Below are positions 56,132-64,000 of a DNA stretch of 64,000 nucleotides, in pieces. Below the pieces are notes generated by a model. It was not told the DNA's origin and searched no databases. It saw only the letters and a list, made by a program, of their open reading frames with translations. The stretch is from the NCBI GenBank assembly GCA_036927565.1, contig JAYESD010000007.1:4299644-4363643 (forward strand), written 5' to 3'. A program made the position numbers and the translations under genes. This DNA is from Tuctoria greenei. Lineage: Eukaryota; Streptophyta; Magnoliopsida; Poales; Poaceae. Positions within the stretch are counted from its first letter, which is position 1. Each line of letters begins with the position of its first letter.

Positions 56132-58290
56132 ATGTCGTCAAAGGGGAAGGGGAACGGGAAGCCAGTGAGAGGGTTTGAGCCGCCACGAGACCCTTGCTCA
56201 GGGACCTCGTTACCTTCAAGCCGAGTTCCCTCTTTCTGGTGCACGCCCCTTCCTCAGCTGTCGTGCGCTTTCAGCGGACGGAGGTAAATTTTAATTTACA
56301 ATAAATTTATTTTATAAATTGCAGTTGTTAATAATTATTTATCGTTAATCTTTTCCTTTTGTGCAGTCTGACTTAGAGTCTTGTGAGTCCGAGTAAGAGA
56401 CTAGGGGGCCGCTACAGGAGCCCTGAGTCAGAGGCGGGGCCGGTACAGGAGCCCTCTATCGCTAGCCTCCCTTCGGAGCCGGCTAGCGCTAGCCTTCCTG
56501 TGCAACTGGCTACCGCTAGCCTTCCTTTGGACTCTCATGGTTCTGCAAAGCCTTCAGGGTCACAGGACGCGGCGGCGTCGCAACAGAGGCGACGGACGAG
56601 GAGGACCCACTTTGCAGCTCCTCTTTCGGTTACTTCTCAGCGGACCACGATCCCTCCTGTCGGTGACAGGTAAAAACTGTATATAGTATATTAAATATTA
56701 GATTTTTTGTTTTCCTTTAATTAATGATTTAATATATTTTGCAGATGTTGGTATGACTTTTCGTTCACGAGGATCGAGAAACACCACAGGCAGGTTAACG
56801 GTGTCCTGGGTGCTATCGTGAAGTTGTACTACCCCGGTGTCATTGACGGTTTTCCTGCCTTGTCGTGGGACGACTACGCTCGTATCTCTCACCCGGTCCA
56901 CGACACGGCTCAGGGAGCCATGTGGCATGATTTTATGGTAAGTTTAACGGTTTTATTTTTTCAAATCGTTTGAATTGTTAATGCATATCACTTAAATGTT
57001 TATTTGCTTAAATCTGAGGTACCAAGTAGAGGAACCGGGCATGGAGGACCACGCGAGATGTGTGTTCCATTACAATGCTCGGAAGCTCACGACGGCGGCG
57101 TTGTCGAACGCCCGGATTCAGGCCGTCAGCCGTACTACAAGCGGCACCCCCGAGAGTAGGAGCAGGAGCAACAAAGGGGTCCATTTAGGAAGGACTCTGC
57201 CGCGTACTTGACAGAGGAGCAGTACGCGGAGGTAATTTTTTAATATTTTTAATATTTACAATATCAATGTATGTTAACTGCATTGATGAAAAATGAAATA
57301 TGTGCAGGTTACTATTTCCTGGTTACAGGGTAACACCGAGGCGTACTTAGCTCTCTGTCGGTACTGGGCTAGCGACGCTTTCATCAATAAGTCCACAAAG
57401 GCTAGACAGTGCCGCATGGGGTCCGACAGCAAGCACAACTATGACGGCGACGGCTACTTGCGTTTGGCTAAACACACAGTAAGTAATTTTTTAATTTATT
57501 TATGTGTTATTAATATATTTATCTCACTAACACGGCTATACAGGAGCGAGAGATGGGTCATGAGCCGACCCCGACCCAGATTTGGAAGAGAGGTCACAAG
57601 GGAAGTGACCTTCTCAGCCAGAGCAGTGTAGTCAGGTCACAGCCGACCGTTTGGTAAGTTTCCAAAATTTATCAATTTCATTATAACTAATACTATTATT
57701 GACATGCTTCCAAGATTTCTTTATTTTATAGGCAAAGTACGCGTAGGAGGTTGCGAAGATACACGACACGAATTACGATTGGGAAAGCGCACCGATCGAC
57801 TCCCAAGCCGCGTACGCGAGAGGAGGCTGGAAGGCCCATGGACGGTGAGTTCTTCATGTGTTTCATTTCTTTTTTCAATTTATCTTCTTCTACTTAGTGT
57901 TTTCATTCTTTTGCAGATTTGCCATTTTTGATGGAGTTGTTGACTCGAGGTCGACGCGACCTTTGAGAGGCGCTTCATCGTCACGGGCCTCGTCCGTTGG
58001 GACCACCAGTGGTCGTCTCTCGCAGACCCAGCTGGAGCTCCTCGCTTTGAAGGAGACGCTGACGCAGACCCAGACAGAGTTGGAGAGGTCGAGAGAGGAG
58101 CAGCGGAGGACGACCTTAATGATGGTCCAGATGCAAGCAGCGGTGGCAGTAAGTAATTTAAAGTATCGTAGTTAAATTTCATAGCATTTCAATAACATAT
58201 ATCTTCTTATATTTTGCAATGGCAGGCTCTTGCTCGACACAACGGTCAGGGTATCGAGATTCCTACGCTTCTGCCGCAGCAGACACCTGA
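56132..58290 (+). pseudogene. CACTA second gene, Transposase_24-like, multi-exon
   Basis: Short exons between AT-rich introns: 56132-56284 (MSSKGKGNGKPVRGF), about 56367-56670 (Ser/Pro-rich), 56744-56938 (WYDFSFTRIEKHHRQVNGVL, YYPGVIDGFPALSWDDY), 57018-57230, 57308-57480 (YWASDAFINKSTKARQCR), 57543-57653, 57732-57842, 57918-58150 (a coiled-coil-like LSQTQLELLALKETLTQTQT) and 58226-58294. KSTKARQCR and the preceding block are typical of plant Transposase_24 (Ptta/En/Spm) proteins. Borders are approximate. The 3' end is missing. Confidence 0.78.
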
Positions 58291-58539
58291 GCATGTAATA
58301 TATGTTTATCCCTCTTTTTGTTTTTTATACACCCTGTTATTATGAGTTTTAGCCTTAGTGTCGAATAGAAACTTGTTAGAGGACTCCTTAAGCTTTCCAT
58401 ACATGTATATATATTCCTATGTTTCCATTCAAATTTAGGAATTAAGTATGTATATAATCCTTGATGACAATTTACCTTTAGTCTTTGTACAATTTCTCTG
58501 TCCACATTATTTTGATGAAACCATAGAAGTAATTAAATC

Positions 58540-58575
58540 TGTAAGGATCGAATACCCAAGAGGGGGGTGAATTGG
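58540..58575 (-). repeat. remnant of the 3' LTR
   Basis: The minus strand ends ...CACCCCCCTCTTGGGTATTC and GATCCTTACA at 58540. The C-rich CACCCCCCTCT word is also near the end of the other Sirevirus LTR (30661, 36553). The extra ORF runs straight into it, so the body of the LTR was deleted. Confidence 0.65.
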
Positions 58576-60743
58576 GGGTGCTGTCGTCGGTCTCATCTCC
58601 TGGAGAGGTGGAGCTGCTGCCTGCTGCTGCTGAGGCTGGAGTGGAGGAGACCGGGGCTATGGGAGCTGCTGTTGGTACTGAGGGTGCCTGCTGAGTCGGA
58701 ACTGCCAGTAGTGGGACACTGACAACTGGAGCCGGAGTCTGCTGAAAGAGGGTCGTAGCCGGCAAAGGAGAGTGAATCGGTGCGCCTGAGGCAAGCAGTG
58801 GTGACATGTTGATAGTCGGTATCGGCATGGTCGGCACTGGAGCTGAGACTGGTGCTAGGACAGGTGGACCTGGAGCTAGACCAGGAAGTTGTGAGGGCAG
58901 GACAATCTCGGTCTGAGTGTAGAGGTTGATGATCAACCCTAGGATGTCCATCATGGCCTGTTGTGTCTGCTGCTGCTGGTCAAGAGTATGCTGATGCATC
59001 TGGTCAATGAGTCAAGTGAGCCTGTCAGTGTCCTCTCGCCTCTCGCGGGCTATCTGACGCTGCATCTCCTGCTGCTGCTGCTGCTGGAGCTCCACAAGAC
59101 GTGCAACCTGCTCAGCTCTGGCCTGCTCAGCTGCAAGCCGATCCTGTCGTTGCTGCTCAATCATCTGCTGTAGTAGAGAAGTAAGCTCGGATGGCTGAGA
59201 GACCTGTGCCTTGGACACCGGAGGTGGGGTAGGAGGTGGTGGTACACTCGAGCCTCCAGCCTCCGCGTCGTGCTACCTGGGTGAGGGAGGAGGTGGAAAG
59301 TACTCCTCGACACTGTCACTAGTGTCACTCTCTGACCAGATATGTTGTAGATCCCCTCCCAGAGCCTCAGCGTGTGCTAGGATCTCGTCTTCTTTTTCTA
59401 AGTCTGACCAATCTTCTTCTGAAAGTCGAGCTTGGACCTGACGCTCAACTGGGCGGCCAAGGCGGCGATCCCCAGGAGCTGGAGCACGGTAGTGTCCGAA
59501 CCGAGTGACGCTCTCGTCGGTGAGACTGTCACGCACGGCGGGTCCCTTTGGAGCCAACAGGTAGAGCAGGTGACTGATCCAGTGGCCAAAAATGAGCTGT
59601 CTCATCATCCCAACTCCATCTGTGATGACATCCTCCATCTCACAGATGAGGATATCCACGATGTCAAACTGCATCCCGTTCATGACATAGAAAAGGAGGG
59701 TCTGCTGCAAACTGGTGAAGCCCTCAAGGTATCCTGACTTGGGTTGTAGCGTGCGACGCAAGGCAAGGTGAACAGTACGTGCAGCCGGAGTGAGTAGAGC
59801 AGGTACCCTAGGCTGGTCAGGTGTGAAGGGCTGAGCAAACAGTGATCGAATCTCCTCAAAAGGTGGTGCCACACCTCCAGTGAGCGGCCTCCTCGGTGGG
59901 TCAGCCTGTCCATAGACTAACTCGTGTAGGTAGGTGTCATGGAAATCCACGCCTAGCAGCTGTCCCAAGGTCTGTCTAGTCAGATGGTGATGCTGGCCCA
60001 TGAACATAAATTCAATGGATCTGCGCGCCCTCTGAAACGTAGAGTGTGGCAAAGAAAACTCGGACCCAATCCTCCACGTAGGCACTCCGCTGAAAAGACA
60101 TCAACTCCACTATCCCTCTGTACCTCTCAAATAAAGGGCGAATCTCAGTGCTGGTTGCAAGTGCGAGCTAATCCCAGTCAATGAAGTTGTGTTGGAAAAG
60201 TTTATGGCCCCGACGTCTGTAAGTCTCATACAGCGACGCCTGTGTCAGGGTCCATAAGCGGTTGTCCACAAGTGGCTCTCTGGGCTGCGGGAACCACTCC
60301 TCAAGCAGAATGCTCCATCGAAGCTTCCTGAGGTGCTTTGCCTTCAATTTCCTGTAGTCAGTCAGGCGGACACCCTCACCAACCCGTACATTGGTGTCCA
60401 TCTCATAGACGGCTCTCTCGGCCACTCTGTCCTCCTGAAGCTCATCTGCATATGGTCTCTGACTCGGGGCTACAACTGTATGACCTCCACGGGTCCTGAT
60501 TGTGCGCCGGTGAACAAGCGGCTCCTCCTCAGACTCCTCTGTCTCCTCTGTCTGCTGTGGCTGTAGTTGCCTCTGTTGGGACTCCTGGATCCTCAGAGAT
60601 CCTCTTCGGCCACGCTCACGCTCCTCAGCGGCGCGAGCGGCCATCTCAGCTTGTCTAGCTTTCTTCATCTCTTTCGACAACTTTTGCTTCTTAGCTGTCG
60701 GCTCCTCAATGGCCTTTCCCTTTCCTTTCTTGTCACATCCCAT
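58541..60743 (-). pseudogene. extra ORF of the second Sirevirus-type element (function unknown)
   Basis: The ATG at 60741-60743 gives MGCDKKGKGKAIEEPTAKKQ: a basic, Glu/Arg-rich coiled N-terminus, then RLTDYRKLKAKHLRKLRWSI and a stop at 60165. After a frameshift near 60090: RRSIEFMFMGQHHHLTRQTLGQLLG, a Pro-rich strip, LQQTLLFYVMNGMQFDIVDIL, and an acidic segment ending PPPPSPR. A Gln-rich coiled coil (59020-59220) and a long Pro/Ala/Thr tail follow. The order basic coil, folded core, Pro-rich and acidic tail parallels the ORF at 38832-40601. Confidence 0.7.
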
Positions 60744-62030
60744 CTTGATGAGAAGAGTGACGACACGAAGATGAGATCGCGGGACGACGATGTCGGGTGC
60801 ACGAGGCGGCGACGCAAAGTACGACGCGACCGGGCGCGAGGAGCAACGACTTGGAGGGTGATGCGGACGGGCGAACCCTAGCGGCGAAGAGGAGTGGCAG
60901 TGTCTTGGCGAAGAGGAATGGCGCGGCGAGTGGCGGCGCTGAGGGCGGCGGTGGCGCTGAGGGCGCGGAGTGCAGCGGCGGCAACGCTGAGTGCGGCGGC
61001 GGCCGGAGCGCGACAGTCGGGCGGCGGCAAGGCGAGGGGCGCGGAGCGGCGGCGGCGGAGAGAAGAGAGAGAAAAAAGGAAGAAAGATGGAGAGACGCGC
61101 TAAATAGGTGCGGACCGAACCCTAGCTTGATTTTTAACATCAGATGATCCGACGTCAGTTGAGAGGGTGCATCGGTCGAGTGGTACAATAAGGTTATTCC
61201 AGAGGCACCTTCAGCATCGGATGATCCGACGTGGAAAAGTTTATCATAGGTTGAATTTGGCACAACTCCAGAAATGTGAACATCGAATGCTCCGATGTTT
61301 CTCAGAATGAACTCATTGGTTGATTTGACCTTTTGTCTGAGCTGACCCTTCTACTTAAGAACAAATTGATCCGATAATGCTTCTGCCCTAAGCATCGGAT
61401 AATCCGATGACTACAAAAGATCAACAACAGCCCATATATGTCCTTTGACTTAAACAAACAAAGAGAAACATAAGTCTTAGGACTTTTTGGGCAACCCCTA
61501 ACCCCTCAAAAAGACTTTAACGCTAGTTGCCAATAACTTGGCTAAGCCCTAAAGCAAATAGAACACCAGAAAACCCAAGGAAAAAATCCAAACAAAATGT
61601 AAGGCTCATGCTTTGTGAGCTAGAGGATGAAGACTTTTATCTCTTCAAAGCATGTTCCTTTAGGTATTAACACACCGAACACTTTGTTCTTTCCACATCA
61701 TATGGCTTGAGATATTGCATTTCAAACAAGTCTCTTTCTCATGAAGTGGGTTCCCCTTTGTGACAATCTACCGTATGCAATGCCAAACAATTTTTAATGC
61801 AGGATATTAAACGTGAGTGCAAGTCTATATGGCAGGCATCATGCAAGACATAAATTAAATCTATCTTGCCAAATTTGAACCTTTCAAAGGCTTCTTCAGG
61901 GAGAGCCATTCTCCAAGTCTTGGGGATACCCAAAAAAAGACCACCATCCCAAGCTGACCCTTGCTCGCCCCTATCCTTTGAAAGTTAGACAAGACCTATA
62001 TGTGATGCACTGTTACATGACCATGGCAAT
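60744..62030 (-). other. spacer between RNase H and the extra ORF, with palindromes
   Basis: 61130-61400 contains several CATCGGATGATCCGA-type imperfect palindromes (61141, 61213, 61283, 61367, 61395). Their position matches the CGGACTAGTCCG palindromes of the other element. 60780-61100 is GC-rich without a recognisable product. 61400-62030 shows nothing further. Confidence 0.6.
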
Positions 62031-64000
62031 TTACATGACGTTCGATGCATCTAGCACATTTAATTCACTCCTTAGCCTAGAAAAGGTTTTCTCATCAAGT
62101 GGTTTAGTGAAGATATCCACCAATTGTTCTTCGGACCTAACACCTTGCAAGGAGATGTCTCCCTTAGCTTCATGGCCCCGCAAGAAATGATGGCGAATAT
62201 CAATGTGCTTAGTGCGGGAGTGTTGAACGGGGTTTTTAGCAATCTTAACCGCACTTTCATTGTCACAAAGGAGAGGCACACAACCAAATTTAACACCAAA
62301 GTCCAAAAGGGTTTGCTTCATATAAAGGATTTGGGGCACAACATGCACCAACCGCTATATACTCTAGTTCCGCAGTGGACAAGGCAACGGAGTTTTGCTT
62401 CTTACTAGACCAAGATACTAGGGAACGCCCAAGCAAGTGGCACCCTCCGGAGGTACTCTTGCGATCCACATGGCATCCGATAAAGTTCGAATCCGAGTAA
62501 CCCAAGAGATGTAATTTAGCACCTTTGGTGTACCACAGGCCTACACTTGGGGTATGCTTGAGATACCGAAGTATCCTAAAGACCGCCTTCCGATGCGATT
62601 CTTTAGGTGCCGCTTGAAAGCGAGCACACAGGCATACACTAAACATGATATCAGGCCTAAATGCGGTAAGATAAAGCAATGAACCAATCATGGAACGGTA
62701 ATTAGATTGGTCAACCGGTTTACCGTCCTTATCCGCGTCGAGATGACAATTTGTTGCCGTTGGAGTACTTCTTGAGCTACAATCTACCATCTCAAATTTC
62801 TTCAAGAGGTCCTTGGTATATTTTTCTTGATAGATGAAGGTCCCCTCTCGAAGTTGCTTGATTTGAAATCAAAGTAAGAAGTTAAGCTCTCCAGTCATCG
62901 ACATCTCGAATTCCCTAGACATCATTTCGCCAAACTCATGGATAAGAACTTTGTTAGTTGAACCAAAAATAATATCATCGACATAAATTTGACAAACAAA
63001 TAGTTCTCCATCGATGTCTTTGGTGAAGAGTGTAGTGTCCACCCTCCCGATCTTGAATCCTTGCATGATAAAGAAATCTCGTAGTCGTTCATACCACACT
63101 CTAGGTGCTTGCTTGAGCCCGTAGAGCGCATTGTGCAACCTATACACATGATTAGGATTCCTCGGATCGAACCCGGGAGGTTGTTCAACATAGACAAGCT
63201 TGTTAATATAACCATTAAGAAAGGCACTTTTCACATCCATTTGATAAAGCTTTATATTATGATGTGAGGCAAAAGCAAGAAGTATACGGATGACTTGTAG
63301 TCGAGTGACCGGAGCAAATGTTTCTCCAAAGTCTAGTTCTTCAACTTGCGAGAAACTCTTGGCCACAAGTCTTTCCTTGCTGCGAATCACAACACCGTTC
63401 TCGTCTTGTTTGTTGCAGTACACCCACTTTGTCCCGATGACGTTCTTGTCCTTGGGTCGCTCCTCCAACACCCAAACTTCATCGCAGATGAAGTTGTTGA
63501 GTTCTTCTTGCATGGCCATTACCCAATTTGGATCTTGGAGTGCTTCCTCAATGTGAGTGGGTTCTACACATGAAACAAACGAGTAGTACTCACAAAACGT
63601 AGTGAAATGGCGAGAGTGTGTACTTACTCCCCTTGATGGACTACCGATAATTTGATCAATCGGATGCGCCTTGGAGATGCGTCCATGTCTCATAAGTGGT
63701 TGTGAAGCACTTGGTGGTGGTGATGCGTGTTGCTCTTCTTGTGGTTGGACTTGATCATGGACTTGTTCTTCTTCTTGATGTTGTGTGGCTTGTGAATCTT
63801 GTGTCGGCAATGGATCAAATTTTTCTTCTTTGTCAACTTGAGGTGCCATAGATGTGTTGATGTTGGAACTTGAATCTCCCCCTTGATCATGGCTCTCCTC
63901 AACTTTAGGCTTGATGTCTCCAATGGTCATGTTCTTCATAGCTTCTCATAGAGGCTCATCATCTATTTCATCATGACCAAAACTCTCCTCTTGGGAGCCA
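62031..64000 (-). pseudogene. Sirevirus-type reverse transcriptase and RNase H, nearly intact
   Basis: The open frame 62869-63939 carries the acidic linker, then [85 protein letters not shown] and the catalytic YVDDIIFGSTN. One TGA-type break near 62867 separates FQIKQLREGTFIYQEKYT and RNase H: LGYSDSNFIGCHVDRKST (62500), VALSTAELEYIAVGACC, then a frameshift and HIDIRHHFLRGH, LVDIFTKPLDEKTF to 62031. RNase H reads DSNF where DADY is usual. The 5' part is outside the window. Confidence 0.9.

Larger units (their letters stand above)
49590..58539 (+). mobile_element. CACTA (En/Spm) transposon, decayed and with nested insertions
   Basis: Subterminal repeats, a TNP2-type transposase gene and a second Transposase_24-type gene appear in the usual CACTA order on the plus strand. 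I could not find a clear CACTA terminus at the left, so 49590 marks only the first subterminal repeat. The right end is interrupted at 58540 by a copia element and should lie beyond the window. Insertions within it: hAT-like 50570-51739 (with a Cassandra-like LTR) and a solo gypsy LTR 55158-55979. Confidence 0.85.
58540..64000 (-). mobile_element. second Sirevirus-type copia element, open at right edge
   Basis: On the minus strand: integrase-RT linker, reverse transcriptase, RNase H (to 62031), a spacer with palindromes, an extra ORF (60743 to 58545), then the last bases of a 3' LTR (58540-58575). The 5' part lies beyond 64000. RT and RNase H are clearly related to those of the element at 29030, but LTR ends and palindrome sequence differ, so it is another family. 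It is probably inserted in an intron of the CACTA gene. Confidence 0.88.

Overview
This is plant nuclear DNA, almost certainly from a grass (Poaceae). Three conserved nuclear genes with plant-type GT-AG introns sit in a dense mosaic of grass-type transposons: Ty1/copia (including Sirevirus-type), Ty3/gypsy of the Tat type, CACTA, hAT, Stowaway MITEs and a Cassandra-like LTR. There are no bacterial operons, no CRISPR array and no free-standing RNA gene. I cannot name the species from sequence alone.

Layout. 1-4056: 3' part of a dead copia element (+). 4210-15108: minus-strand gene for a TFIIIC subunit (GTF3C3/Tfc4 type, TPR protein). Eleven exons are visible, and the C-terminal part lies beyond the left edge or beyond the copia insertion. 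Its introns hold a Stowaway-like MITE, a large TA/GT microsatellite, two non-autonomous hAT elements and a small LTR retroelement inside one copy of a local duplication. 16540-41168: nested retrotransposons, all +. A copia element (16540) is interrupted by a Tat-type gypsy element (19396), which is interrupted by a Sirevirus-type copia element (29030), whose reverse transcriptase gene is split by a solo LTR of its own family (34919-36575). The nest stops abruptly at 41168 inside a truncated 3' LTR. 41773-43413: intact five-exon gene for ribosomal stalk protein P0 (minus). 44210-47967: intact four-exon NPH3-type BTB gene (minus). About 49590-58539: decayed CACTA transposon (+) with both usual genes, carrying an hAT-like insert that itself contains a Cassandra-like 5S-derived LTR, plus a solo gypsy LTR. 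58540-64000: a second Sirevirus-type copia element (minus), open at the right edge, with its 3' LTR reduced to about 36 bases.

The three host genes have housekeeping or signalling roles: RNA polymerase III initiation, the ribosome, and an NPH3 adaptor. They are linked only by position and all lie on the minus strand. The exon models of P0 (963 nt) and the NPH3 gene (1962 nt) add up exactly in frame. I found no evidence of a novel biological system. What is unusual is the transposon archaeology: an empty-site paralogue for one insertion, a self-family nested solo LTR with a perfect target duplication, repeated Asp-to-Asn changes at catalytic sites, expanded in-frame minisatellites, and an uncharacterised extra ORF shared by both Sirevirus-type elements.
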